Below, piece after piece: positions 53,448 through 62,068 of a stretch of 64,000 bases of DNA. Each line of letters begins with the position of its first letter. Position 1 is the first letter of the stretch. Source of the DNA: Mycobacterium florentinum. Lineage in GTDB: Bacteria > Actinomycetota > Actinomycetes > Mycobacteriales > Mycobacteriaceae. A program made the position numbers and the translations under genes. Below the pieces are notes generated by a model that was given only the letters and a program-made list of their open reading frames with translations, searched no databases and was not told the DNA's origin. The DNA lies in contig NZ_AP022576.1 of the NCBI RefSeq assembly GCF_010730355.1, forward strand, positions 4,650,001-4,714,000, written 5' to 3'.

Positions 53448-54593
53448 GTGAGTCACGGCACAGACGTCGAGTTCGAGAGCCAGCGGTTCTCTTTGATCAC
53501 CGAACGCGCGTTGGATGGGCTGCGGGCGATGATCGGTGTGAAAATCTCCGACACCGTCGAGCCTTGGTGTTACGAGGTCACCCGGGACAACATTCGCCAC
53601 TACGCACACGGCATCGGCGACGACAACCCGCTGTGGTGCGATCCTGTCTACGCCGAAAGCTCCTCCCACCAGACGCTTCTGGCGCCGCCGTCATTCTTGT
53701 TCGCGCTCAACCGGATCTATTCCGGGTACGTCGGCGGGTTGCCCGGGGTGCATGCCATGTGGTCGGGCGCCGCCACCAAGTGGCACCGGCACCTACGGCG
53801 CGGCGACCAGGTCGGGACCGAGGCGTATCTCAAGGACCTCGTGGAGCATCAGACCGAATTCGCGGGCCGGGCCATTCAGCAGATCTACCACGTCGACTTT
53901 TATGTCGATGGCCAACTCGTCGCGGAGGGGGACTCCTGGTGCTTCCGCACCGAACGTGACACCGCGCGCGAACGGGGAAAATACCAAGCGGCACGTGAAG
54001 CCGAGCCGCGATATGGCTACGACGACATTGCGGCGGTGGCGCAGGCCTACCGAGAGGAGCAGCCACGCGGCGCCGTCCCGTTGTACGTCGATGAAGTGGC
54101 GGTCGGCGACACCTTGCCGGTGATGACCAAGGGGCCGATGACGGTGACCGGCTTCATCGCCTACGCGCAGGGCTGGGGTGGTCTTTACATACGAGCTAAC
54201 CGGTTGGCCCACAAGCAATTACAGCGCCACCCAAACCTCGGCATCCCCGACCGGTTCGGCATCCCGGACGCACCCGAGCGGGTGCACTGGGACGACGAAC
54301 TTGCGCGTCGGGTGGGCACGCCGCGCGCCTATGACTACGGGCCGGAGCGGGCGTCGTGGCTGACCCACCACATCACCGACTGGATGGGAGACGACGGGTT
54401 CCTCGTCGAACACGAATCGCAGATTCGCCGGCACAATCCCACCGGTGACATCGTCAAGATCACGGGAACTGTGACCGCTGTCGACCCCGATGCCGGCCTG
54501 GTGACCATCGAGCAGACGGCGCGTCAGCAGGAGGGCGAGCTTTCCGCGAAGGGGTCCGCGGTGGTTCGCTTGCCGGTTCGCAGTACGCAATGA
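53448..54593 (+). CDS. MaoC/FAS1-type dehydratase (double hotdog acyl-CoA hydratase-like)
   Basis: The 381-residue GTG-start protein has an N-terminal MaoC_dehydrat_N-like domain (YAHGIGDDNPLWCDPVYA, APPSFLFALN, where a Pro replaces the hydratase His) and a C-terminal region with TVTGFIAYAQGWG and a long insertion before the second hotdog (FLVEHESQIRRHNPTGD). It is related to the FAS1-like dehydratase family. It may hydrate an enoyl-CoA or partner another hotdog subunit; the lack of the His in the first half suggests that this half is structural. It is the first gene of a seven-gene operon ending at 60781. Confidence 0.82.
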   Translation: MSHGTDVEFESQRFSLITERALDGLRAMIGVKISDTVEPWCYEVTRDNIRHYAHGIGDDNPLWCDPVYAESSSHQTLLAPPSFLFALNRIYSGYVGGLPGVHAMWSGAATKWHRHLRRGDQVGTEAYLKDLVEHQTEFAGRAIQQIYHVDFYVDGQLVAEGDSWCFRTERDTARERGKYQAAREAEPRYGYDDIAAVAQAYREEQPRGAVPLYVDEVAVGDTLPVMTKGPMTVTGFIAYAQGWGGLYIRANRLAHKQLQRHPNLGIPDRFGIPDAPERVHWDDELARRVGTPRAYDYGPERASWLTHHITDWMGDDGFLVEHESQIRRHNPTGDIVKITGTVTAVDPDAGLVTIEQTARQQEGELSAKGSAVVRLPVRSTQ

Positions 54594-56218
54594 CTCAGGC
54601 CGCTCGCCAGGGGTATCGGTGGGGCACCGAGGTAACCCAGACCGAGCAGGGGCGGCACTACACCCACCGACCGCGGTGCGTCGCCGACCTGCTGCGGGAT
54701 TTCGCGCGCTGGGGAGATCGGGCGGTCCTGGTCGCCGGGGATCGCCGGATCACTTTCGCCGATCATCTCGCCGACATCGACGAGGTCGCCGCGGAGCTGC
54801 GTCGCCGCGGTCTGCGACCTGGGCAGCGGATCGCCTTGCTGGCCCGCAATTCCGCGGAATGGGTCACTGCGTTCTGGGCCATCGCCAAGATCGGAGGCGT
54901 CGTCGCGTTCGCCAACGCCTGGTGGAGTGACGAGGAAGTCGGTGAGGCGTTGCGCCGGATCCAGCCGGCGCTCGTTGTCGTCGACGACGAGTGGTGCGGC
55001 CGCACTGCGGTCCGGTGCTGGCCGCAGCTCACGGTCTCGGGGCTAAGGGAACTCGTCGACGGCGAGCCCACCGTCGTCGACGTGCCCGCGCACCTGCCCG
55101 ACGAGACCGACCCGGCGGCCATCTTCTTCACCTCCGGCACCCAGGGTGCACCCAAGGGGGTCATCCTCAGCCAACGCGCTGTAGTGGCGAACATTCAGAA
55201 CGTACTTGTGCGGACGCGTCGGCTGCCCGACCGGCTGCCCGACGATCATCAGGGCACCGTGAGCCTGATGTGTCTACCCCTGTTTCACGTCGGCGGGTTT
55301 CAGACCCTGGTGTCGGCTCAGTTGTCCGGGGGCCGGCTCCTGTTCTTGGAGGGGCGTTTTGACGCGGAGGAGGTGTTGCGCCTGATCGAGCGCGAGCGGA
55401 TCACCTTCTTCGGCGGGGTGCCCACCATGATCTCGCGAGTGCTCGACAGCCCACGCCTGCAGCACTACGACACCTCCAGCCTCGTGTCCATCGCCATGGG
55501 CGGCTCGCTCGTGGTGCCGGAGCTCGCCGAAAAGATCGCTCGTGCAATGCCTTCGGCGCGCCGCAACATCGCCAGCATCTACGGGCAAACGGAGTCCGGC
55601 GGTGCGCTCACGGCGGCGGGAGGTACTGACCTGCTCGACCGGCCGGGATGTGTCGGAAAACCCTTGCCCACAACGGAGATAATGATCACGAACCCTGACA
55701 TTGACGGAGTGGGTGAGGTTCTGGCCAAAGCGCCGACGTTGATGTCGGGATTCCTGAACGAAGGCGAGGCCACCAATCCGATCGACGACCAGGGCTGGTT
55801 GCATACCGGCGACCTGGGTCGCCTGGACGCAGAAGGCTACCTGTACATCGTCGGACGCTCGCGCGACATCATCATTCGCGGGGGAGAGAACATCGCTCCC
55901 GGACATGTCGAGGACCGCCTCCTGCAACACCCAAGCGTGCGCGACGTCGCCGTCGTCGCGCTGCCGCATCCGACGCTGGGTGAAGAAGTGGGTGCCGCCG
56001 TCGTCGTCAGAGCCGGCGACGAGGTTGATGCCAGCGATCTTCGGGCCTTTGCCGCAACCACTCTCGCCCACTTCGAAGTTCCGTCTCGATGGTGGCTCGG
56101 TACCGAGCCGCTACCGCTGGGCAGCACTGGAAAAGTCGTAAAACGTGAACTGGTCGAACGATGGGTCGACACTCCAATCACCATCGGAAGAAAGGAAACT
56201 CGCGATGACGCATCTTGA
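54590..56218 (+). CDS. Acyl-CoA synthetase (AMP-dependent, FadD-like)
   Basis: The 542-residue ANL-family ligase has the P-loop FFTSGTQGAPKGV, IYGQTESGG, the hinge GWLHTGDLGRLD and GRSRDIIIRGGENI, and the C-terminal catalytic Lys in STGKVVKREL. It activates a carboxylic acid as acyl-CoA via an acyl-AMP, the entry step of this catabolic operon. ATGA overlap with the MaoC gene before it. The size fits medium/long-chain or steroid-acid ligases rather than the larger acyl-AMP ligases. Confidence 0.93.
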   Translation: MTQAARQGYRWGTEVTQTEQGRHYTHRPRCVADLLRDFARWGDRAVLVAGDRRITFADHLADIDEVAAELRRRGLRPGQRIALLARNSAEWVTAFWAIAKIGGVVAFANAWWSDEEVGEALRRIQPALVVVDDEWCGRTAVRCWPQLTVSGLRELVDGEPTVVDVPAHLPDETDPAAIFFTSGTQGAPKGVILSQRAVVANIQNVLVRTRRLPDRLPDDHQGTVSLMCLPLFHVGGFQTLVSAQLSGGRLLFLEGRFDAEEVLRLIERERITFFGGVPTMISRVLDSPRLQHYDTSSLVSIAMGGSLVVPELAEKIARAMPSARRNIASIYGQTESGGALTAAGGTDLLDRPGCVGKPLPTTEIMITNPDIDGVGEVLAKAPTLMSGFLNEGEATNPIDDQGWLHTGDLGRLDAEGYLYIVGRSRDIIIRGGENIAPGHVEDRLLQHPSVRDVAVVALPHPTLGEEVGAAVVVRAGDEVDASDLRAFAATTLAHFEVPSRWWLGTEPLPLGSTGKVVKRELVERWVDTPITIGRKETRDDAS

Positions 56219-57146
56219 CGGCCGAGTGGCCATAGTTACCGGCGCAGGCCGGGGTATCGGTCGGGGTGAGGCGTTGGCCCTAGCGGCCCAAGGGGCGAAG
56301 GTCGTCGTCAACGACCTCGGCAGCGCCTGGGACGGGCAGGGGGCAGACCAACGACCGGCGGCGGCGCTGGCTCAAGAAATCGTGGAGGCCGGCGGGGAGG
56401 CGGTGGCCAACTTCGACGACGTCACCGACCCCGACGGTGCCGAGAACATGGTTAGCCAGGCACTCGATGCCTTTGGGCGACTGGACATCCTGGTCAACAA
56501 CGCGGGAATCCTGCGCGACGGAATGGTCTTCAGCATCGACCCGAAAGACTGGTCGGAAGTGATCAACATGCACCTGATGGGCCATTTCCTGCCCACTCGC
56601 GCCGCATCCCGACACTGGCGCGCCGAGAGCAAGGCCGGCAGGACCAGCCATCGGGCGGTCATCAACACCACCAGCGAATCCGGTCTGTTCGGCAACGCGG
56701 GACAGTCGAATTACGACGCCGCCAAGATGGGCATCGTCGCGTTTACCGTCGCGGTGGCGCGTGAGACCGCCAAGTACGGCACCACCGTGAACGCCATCGC
56801 GCCTAGAGCCCGTACTCGGTTGACTACCACGACATTCGAGAACTCGGCTCGCGCGGGGGAATTCCAAACGGCGGAGCAGCCATTCGACGCGATGGATCCG
56901 GACAACATCGCACCGTTTGTGGCATTCTTGGCCACCGACATGGCGGCCGACATCACCGCGCAGACCTTCATCGTGTGCGGCGGGGCCGTCGCGCACGTCA
57001 AGCTGCCTCAGGTCAGCGACATCGTCTTCAAGCAGGGCAAGTGGACCGTCGACGAATTGGCGCAGCGGCGCGACGAGCTCTTCAAGAACCTCGGGGCGGA
57101 TGTATATGAGGGTCCCCGCGGCTACGCCCGGCTCCCGAGACAGTGA
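56205..57146 (+). CDS. SDR 3-hydroxyacyl-CoA dehydrogenase (MFE-2/HSD17B4-like)
   Basis: The 313-residue SDR has TGAGRGIGRGEAL, VNDLGSAWDGQG, NNAGILRDGMVF, the active site TTSESGLFGNAGQSNYDAAK, and a C-terminal extension after residue 260 (KLPQVSDIVFKQGKWT, RRDELFKNLG). This extension is found in the dehydrogenase unit of peroxisomal multifunctional enzyme type 2 and its mycobacterial single-domain relatives acting on (3R)-hydroxyacyl-CoA of branched or steroid substrates. An AAAGGA site precedes the ATG, which lies 14 nt inside the ligase gene. The next gene supplies the matching hydratase 2. Confidence 0.9.
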   Translation: MTHLDGRVAIVTGAGRGIGRGEALALAAQGAKVVVNDLGSAWDGQGADQRPAAALAQEIVEAGGEAVANFDDVTDPDGAENMVSQALDAFGRLDILVNNAGILRDGMVFSIDPKDWSEVINMHLMGHFLPTRAASRHWRAESKAGRTSHRAVINTTSESGLFGNAGQSNYDAAKMGIVAFTVAVARETAKYGTTVNAIAPRARTRLTTTTFENSARAGEFQTAEQPFDAMDPDNIAPFVAFLATDMAADITAQTFIVCGGAVAHVKLPQVSDIVFKQGKWTVDELAQRRDELFKNLGADVYEGPRGYARLPRQ

Positions 57147-58033
57147 GCCGGATCCTCATGCCGCTGAATCACGAAGCCGTAGGAATCACGACCGATCCCG
57201 TCCGAGTCGATTGGACGACAAAGGACACCATCCTCTACGCGCTGGGCGCCGGATGCGGGGTCGACGCCCTGCAATTCACTACCGAGAATTCCAAAGGCAT
57301 CACGTTGCAGACGTTGCCATCGATGCCCGTCGTGCTCGCGCGCACCCCAATCCTCACCATGATTGGTGACATCGATTGGACCAAGCTCGTTCACGCCGCA
57401 CAGCATGTTTCGTTGCATCAGCCGCTGCCGCCGAAAGGATCCGCGAACAACGTGGCAACGGTGACCGGCATCTACGACAAAGGCAAGGCTGCCATTGTCG
57501 TCACGGAAACGGTCGGACGAGATGCCGGCAGCGGCGAGAAGCTGTGGACCTCCACGATGCATCTCTATATTCGGGGGGCCGGCGGCTGGGGCGGCGAGAA
57601 AGGTCCGTCGCTGAGATCCGAACCACCGCAGCGCCAACCAGACGCATCGGTCACGGTGGCGACCGCCGAAAACCAGGCGCTCATCTATCGCCTGTCCGGC
57701 GATCGGAATCCGCTGCATTCCGACCCCTCGTTCGCGCGTGCGGCGGGCTTTGATCGGCCGATACTGCACGGGCTCTGCACATTTGGCGTCTCGACCCGTG
57801 CCATCGTCGAGACCATGGCCGAAGGTGACGCCGCGAACGTGGTTTCGATCGCCGGCTCGTTCGCGGCGCCGGTCTTCCCCGGTGATCCGTTAACCGTGGA
57901 CATGTGGCGCACGGATGAGGACAGCCTGACGTTTCGTACGCGCGTCAAGGACACAGAGGTCATCACCGGCGGAACATGCCAGTTTGCATCGGGCGAACTC
58001 CGCCCGCGAACCAGCCGAAAGGAGCCAGGATGA
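57143..58033 (+). CDS. (R)-specific enoyl-CoA hydratase 2 (MaoC, MFE-2-like)
   Basis: The 296-residue double-hotdog protein has an N-terminal non-catalytic half and a C-terminal MaoC half with the hydratase-2 motif YRLSGDRNPLHSDPSFA (catalytic Asp/Asn) followed by GFDRPILHGLCTFG, whose His is catalytic. It matches the hydratase domain of MFE-2 and ChsH3/HtdY-like proteins, adding water to 2-enoyl-CoA to give (3R)-hydroxyacyl-CoA. GTGA overlap with the SDR supports the GTG start; ATG 57158 is an alternative. It works with the SDR just upstream. Confidence 0.92.
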   Translation: MSRILMPLNHEAVGITTDPVRVDWTTKDTILYALGAGCGVDALQFTTENSKGITLQTLPSMPVVLARTPILTMIGDIDWTKLVHAAQHVSLHQPLPPKGSANNVATVTGIYDKGKAAIVVTETVGRDAGSGEKLWTSTMHLYIRGAGGWGGEKGPSLRSEPPQRQPDASVTVATAENQALIYRLSGDRNPLHSDPSFARAAGFDRPILHGLCTFGVSTRAIVETMAEGDAANVVSIAGSFAAPVFPGDPLTVDMWRTDEDSLTFRTRVKDTEVITGGTCQFASGELRPRTSRKEPG

Positions 58034-58434
58034 CCCAGATACCCCTCGTCGACTACCTCGTACTCGACAGCACGCCCCACCTCCGCGCACACTGCTGCAC
58101 CACATGTGAGGCGCTGTATTTCGATCGCCGCAACGCGTGCGCATCGTGCGGAGAAACCGGCTTTGCCTGGCGGGGCTTGTCGAATACCGGGCGCGTGCGC
58201 GCGTACACGATCGTCCATCGTGCCTCCGCGTCGATACCAACGCCCTACGTATCCGCGATCGTCGACCTCGACGGTGGCGGCATCGTCAAGGCCAATCTGG
58301 TCGACGTGCCCGCCGACCCAGCCAGCATCGAGGCCGTTCGCGACGTCGAACTTACGACGTTCGTGATCGACTCCGACGACGACGGGAACGAAGCGGTCGG
58401 TTTCGGCTTCAAGCAGATCGGAGAGAGGCAATGA
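58030..58434 (+). CDS. DUF35 Zn-ribbon/OB-fold protein, thiolase partner
   Basis: The 134-residue protein has an N-terminal rubredoxin-like zinc ribbon (CCTTC ... CASCG, four Cys ligands at about residues 23-41) and a DUF35 OB-fold (VRAYTIVHRASASIPTPYVSAIVDLDGGG). DUF35 proteins bind acyl-CoA and form stable complexes with thiolase-fold enzymes, for example ChsH2 with the aldolase Ltp2. Its start overlaps the MaoC stop and its stop overlaps the thiolase ATG, so it is very probably the partner of that thiolase. Confidence 0.9.
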   Translation: MTQIPLVDYLVLDSTPHLRAHCCTTCEALYFDRRNACASCGETGFAWRGLSNTGRVRAYTIVHRASASIPTPYVSAIVDLDGGGIVKANLVDVPADPASIEAVRDVELTTFVIDSDDDGNEAVGFGFKQIGERQ

Positions 58435-59633
58435 GTTCTGCAGATGTGTGGATCGTCGGAGCGGCCATGACAAGGATTGGCCGCTACTCCGACAAAGACG
58501 TCATCGATCTGGCCAGTGAAGCCGCGTTGAGTGCCCTGACGGACGCGTCGATCGCCATGTCGCAGGTGCGGATTCTGGCTTGCGGCAATGCCTATGAGTC
58601 GAATTCGGGCGTCGCCCAGCGACTGCAGAAGCAAATCGGCCAGACCGGCATTCCCGCCTACAACGTCTTCAACGCGTGCGCCACCGGCGCTTCCGCCGTG
58701 CGACTTGCCTTGATGGCCATCAAATCCGGCGAATGCGACGTCGCCCTGGCCGTCGGGGCTGAGCAGATGGGCAAGATGGGTTTGCTCGGAAGTAAATCCA
58801 AACGCGGTGATCGGAAATCGTTCGTGCCGAAGGGTCGATACGCGGGCGTGCTACCGACCGAAGGGTTGCTGGGCACCCAGTTGATGCCGGGCGTTTTCGC
58901 CCAAGCGGGACTGGAATACGCCCTACAGCACGGAGTGACCCGCGAACAATTTGCGATGGTCGCAGTCAAGAACCACCGCAACTCCGTCCGCAATCCCTAT
59001 GCCCAGTACCGCAAAGCGTTCTCGCTGGAGGAGATACTGCAGGCGGACGAAATCGCATACCCCAACACGCTGCCGATGTGCTGTCCCACCGGCGACGGCG
59101 CCGCCGCGGTGATCCTGGTCTCCGACCAAAGGTTGGCCACGCTCGATCCCGACGTGCGGCGACGAGCGGTCAAGGTCTCGGCTTCGGTGCTCACCACCGA
59201 CCCCTGGACGGAATCCGCACAGGTGCAGCCGGATATCAACACGCTCACCCGCAACGCCGCGGCACTGGCCTACGAGGTAGCCGGGATCGGCCCCGAGGAC
59301 CTGAGCCTGGTCGAGCTTCACGACTGCTTCGCCACCGCCGAATTGCTGCACTACGACAACCTGGGCCTGTGCGCGCCCGGCGCCGCGGGAGAATTCATCT
59401 CCTCGGGTGCCGCCGAGGCCGACGGCCGGACTCCGGTGAACGTATCGGGTGGTCTGTTATCCAAGGGACACCCCATCGGCGCGACGGGCGTGGCCGGACT
59501 CTACGAGATCACGGCCCACCTGCGCGGTGAAGCCGGCGAGCGGCAGGTTCCGCAGGCGAAGGTGGGGCTGGCGCATGTCATCGGACTGGGGTCGGCCTGC
59601 GGGATTCACATCCTCGAGAAACGCGCCGCATAG
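58431..59633 (+). CDS. Thiolase/lipid-transfer-protein-like (SCP-x type) acyltransferase
   Basis: The 400-residue thiolase-fold protein of the SCP-x/Ltp branch has the Cys nucleophile in NACATGASAV, HDCFATAELLHY, and SKGHPIGATGVAGL. The HDCF motif and lack of a second degradative Cys motif separate it from the other thiolase in this window. Relatives either thiolyse 3-ketoacyl-CoA of branched/steroid chains or act as retro-aldolases with a DUF35 partner. The preceding SDR would give a 3-keto substrate, favouring thiolysis. ATGA overlap with the DUF35 gene. Confidence 0.9.
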   Translation: MSSADVWIVGAAMTRIGRYSDKDVIDLASEAALSALTDASIAMSQVRILACGNAYESNSGVAQRLQKQIGQTGIPAYNVFNACATGASAVRLALMAIKSGECDVALAVGAEQMGKMGLLGSKSKRGDRKSFVPKGRYAGVLPTEGLLGTQLMPGVFAQAGLEYALQHGVTREQFAMVAVKNHRNSVRNPYAQYRKAFSLEEILQADEIAYPNTLPMCCPTGDGAAAVILVSDQRLATLDPDVRRRAVKVSASVLTTDPWTESAQVQPDINTLTRNAAALAYEVAGIGPEDLSLVELHDCFATAELLHYDNLGLCAPGAAGEFISSGAAEADGRTPVNVSGGLLSKGHPIGATGVAGLYEITAHLRGEAGERQVPQAKVGLAHVIGLGSACGIHILEKRAA

Positions 59634-59635
59634 CC

Positions 59636-60781
59636 GTGAAGCGAACGCTTTTCACGAGCGATCACGAGGACTTTCGTGCGATGATCCGCACGTTCCTCCA
59701 ACGCGAGGTGGTACCGAACTTCCCCGAGTGGCTTGATGCCAAGCTGGTGCCGCGCGACTTCTTCCGCAGGCTGGGCGAGCTCGGTGTCCTCGGCATGAAC
59801 ATCCCCGTCGAATACGGAGGCTCGGGCGCGGCGGGCTACCTATTCAGCGTCGTGCTCCATGAGGAAACCGCGCGTGCTCTGGTTCAGCTTGGGCCGCTGC
59901 GCTGTCACCTCGACGTTGTGATGCCGTACTTCCTGGCCTACTGCAACGACGAACAACGCCAGCGGTGGCTACCACGATGTGCGACAGGCGACATGCTGAC
60001 CGCCATTGCCATGACCGAACCCAACACCGGGTCCGACCTTGGTGGTATCAAGACGGTCGCCGTGCGCGACGGCGACGAGTACATCGTCACCGGCGCAAAG
60101 ACATTCATCACTGGTGGCATCCAAGCCGATGCGGTGATCGTGGTTGTTAGGACATCGAACACCGATGACCGCCGCGGCGGATTGTCGTTGCTCGTCGTCG
60201 AAGACGGCATGGCGGGCTTCACAAAGGGGAGAAACCTCAGCAAACTCGGGCTGCCGGTTCAAGATACCGCCGAGCTGACGTTCGATCACGTTCGGGTTCC
60301 GGTCACCAACCTGCTGGGCGATGAAGGCGAGGCCTTCCGCTATCTTGCGCACAACCTCGCCGGCGAGCGACTCGGCGTCGCGCTCAACGCGATCTCATCG
60401 GCGCAAGCGGCGCTTGACGTCACCGTCGACTACGTCAAGCAACGACAGGTATTCGGCAAGCAGCTGAGCACATTTCAGAACACAAAGTTCGAGCTCGCCA
60501 CGGTGGCCACGGAGATCGCTGCGGGCCAAGCGATGTTCGATGCGGCTGCGGTCGCCCATGAACAAAAGCAACTGGATGCGGTCGACGCCGCCCAGGTCAA
60601 GCTCTTTTGCTCGGAGCTGCAGGGCCGCACGCTCGACCGTTGCCTGCAACTGTTCGGCGGGTACGGCTACATGTTGGACTACCCGATCGCGCGCCTCTAC
60701 GCCGACGCGCGTGTCACCAGAATCTACGGTGGCACAAGCGAAGTCATGAAGACCATCATCAGCAAATCTCTCGACTTGTAG
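59636..60781 (+). CDS. Acyl-CoA dehydrogenase
   Basis: The 381-residue GTG-start enzyme has MTEPNTGSDLGGIKT, YIVTGAKTFITGG, RQVFGKQLSTFQNTKF, LFGGYGYMLDYPIARLYADARV and YGGTSEVMKTII. The catalytic Glu is at the long-chain/isovaleryl position (LAGERLGVAL); the EGT position is Gly, as in that subgroup. It is the last gene of the operon, two bases after the thiolase stop. As a complete single-chain enzyme it probably carries out the first oxidation of the acyl-CoA made by the ligase. Confidence 0.92.
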   Translation: MKRTLFTSDHEDFRAMIRTFLQREVVPNFPEWLDAKLVPRDFFRRLGELGVLGMNIPVEYGGSGAAGYLFSVVLHEETARALVQLGPLRCHLDVVMPYFLAYCNDEQRQRWLPRCATGDMLTAIAMTEPNTGSDLGGIKTVAVRDGDEYIVTGAKTFITGGIQADAVIVVVRTSNTDDRRGGLSLLVVEDGMAGFTKGRNLSKLGLPVQDTAELTFDHVRVPVTNLLGDEGEAFRYLAHNLAGERLGVALNAISSAQAALDVTVDYVKQRQVFGKQLSTFQNTKFELATVATEIAAGQAMFDAAAVAHEQKQLDAVDAAQVKLFCSELQGRTLDRCLQLFGGYGYMLDYPIARLYADARVTRIYGGTSEVMKTIISKSLDL

Positions 60782-60792
60782 TGCGATTGTCG

Positions 60793-62049
60793 CTACGAAG
60801 CCGCGCTATCGCGTTCGGCGGTGTCTGATGTGACACTCAGGTCGATGTCGATGCGGTGGCCGAGACGCTCCCGCTTGGTCTTCAGGTAGTTGACGTTGTG
60901 GGCCGTGAGCCGCGGCAGCAACGGTACGCGTTCGGCGATCTCGATTCCGTACCGGGACAACGCGTCGCATTTGGCGGGGCTGTTTGTCATCAGCCGTACG
61001 CTGCGGACCCCGAGGTCACGAAGTATTGCGACGCCAACGCAGTAGTCGCGGCCGTCAACCGGCAGCCCGAGTTCGATATTCGCATCCACGGTGTCACGGC
61101 CGAGATCCTGCAGAGCGTAGGCAGCCAGCTTATGACCAATGCCGATGCCCCGCCCTTCGTGGCCGCGCAGGTAGACGACTGCGCCGCGTCCCCGATGGGC
61201 GATGTGGGCAAGCGAGTCATCGAGCTGCTGGCCGCAGTCACAGCGCTGCGATCCGAGCACGTCGCCGGTGAGGCATTCGCTATGCAGCCGTACGAGTACC
61301 GGTTCGTCGCCACCCAGGTCGCCCATGATCAAGGCCACGTGTTCGACCCCGTCCGGGCCCGACGTCCACGCGCGGCATTCAAAGGTGCCGTGACGTGTTG
61401 GTATCAACGCCGAATGCGTTGCAGTAATCCGTGTTTCGGTGCGCCGCCGGTAGTCGATCAGATCCGCGATGGAGATGTGGCGTAGCCCGCAGGATCTCGC
61501 GAGTCTGCGCAAGTCGGCGCGCCGGGCCATGGATCGCTTGTCCGGGGTCACCACTTCGCATAGCACCCCGCCGATCGCTCGGCCCGCGAGACGCGTCAGA
61601 TCCACGGCCGCTTCGGTATGGCCGGCGCGCGCGAGCACTCCACCTTGGCGCGCGCGCAGGGGAAAGACATGGCCGGGGCGAGTGAAATCGTGTGCGCGGG
61701 TGCTCGGATCGACCAGACAGCGCAGCGTTACGGCTCGGTCGCGCGCCGAGATTCCGGTCGTCACATCGGTGCCGGCATCGACCGATACCGTAAACGCGGT
61801 GCGTTTGGGATCGGTGTTCGCCGGGACCATGTCGGCCAGATCCAACTGGTCGCAGCGCTGCGGATCCATTCCGACACAGATGAGGCCCGATGTGTGGCGC
61901 AGGAAGAAGGCGATCTTGTCGGCGGTGGCGGCATCGGCCGCCATCACGAGATCACCTTCATTCTCCCGATCCTCATCGTCGGTGACGATCACGATGTCAC
62001 CGCGGGAGACCGCGTCAATCGCGTCGGCGACGGAATGTGACTCTGACAT
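60793..62049 (-). CDS. ribBA: Bifunctional DHBP synthase / GTP cyclohydrolase II (RibBA)
   Basis: The 418-residue fusion has an N-terminal 3,4-dihydroxy-2-butanone-4-phosphate synthase (DDEDRENEGDLVMAA, RPGHVFPLRA, GHTEAAVDL) and a C-terminal GTP cyclohydrolase II (LRLHSECLTGDVLGSQRCDCG Zn/active region read as VRLHSECLTGD, and YLRGHEGRGIG). It supplies both precursors of riboflavin, and hence FMN, FAD and the F420 deazaflavin. The start MSESHSVAD follows GGAGCACCC. It lies 12 nt from the convergent fadE and downstream of an acyl-CoA synthetase on the same strand, which is an unusual place for a vitamin gene. Confidence 0.94.
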   Translation of the reverse strand: MSESHSVADAIDAVSRGDIVIVTDDEDRENEGDLVMAADAATADKIAFFLRHTSGLICVGMDPQRCDQLDLADMVPANTDPKRTAFTVSVDAGTDVTTGISARDRAVTLRCLVDPSTRAHDFTRPGHVFPLRARQGGVLARAGHTEAAVDLTRLAGRAIGGVLCEVVTPDKRSMARRADLRRLARSCGLRHISIADLIDYRRRTETRITATHSALIPTRHGTFECRAWTSGPDGVEHVALIMGDLGGDEPVLVRLHSECLTGDVLGSQRCDCGQQLDDSLAHIAHRGRGAVVYLRGHEGRGIGIGHKLAAYALQDLGRDTVDANIELGLPVDGRDYCVGVAILRDLGVRSVRLMTNSPAKCDALSRYGIEIAERVPLLPRLTAHNVNYLKTKRERLGHRIDIDLSVTSDTAERDSAAS

Positions 62050-62068
62050 GGGTGCTCCAATTCGCGGG

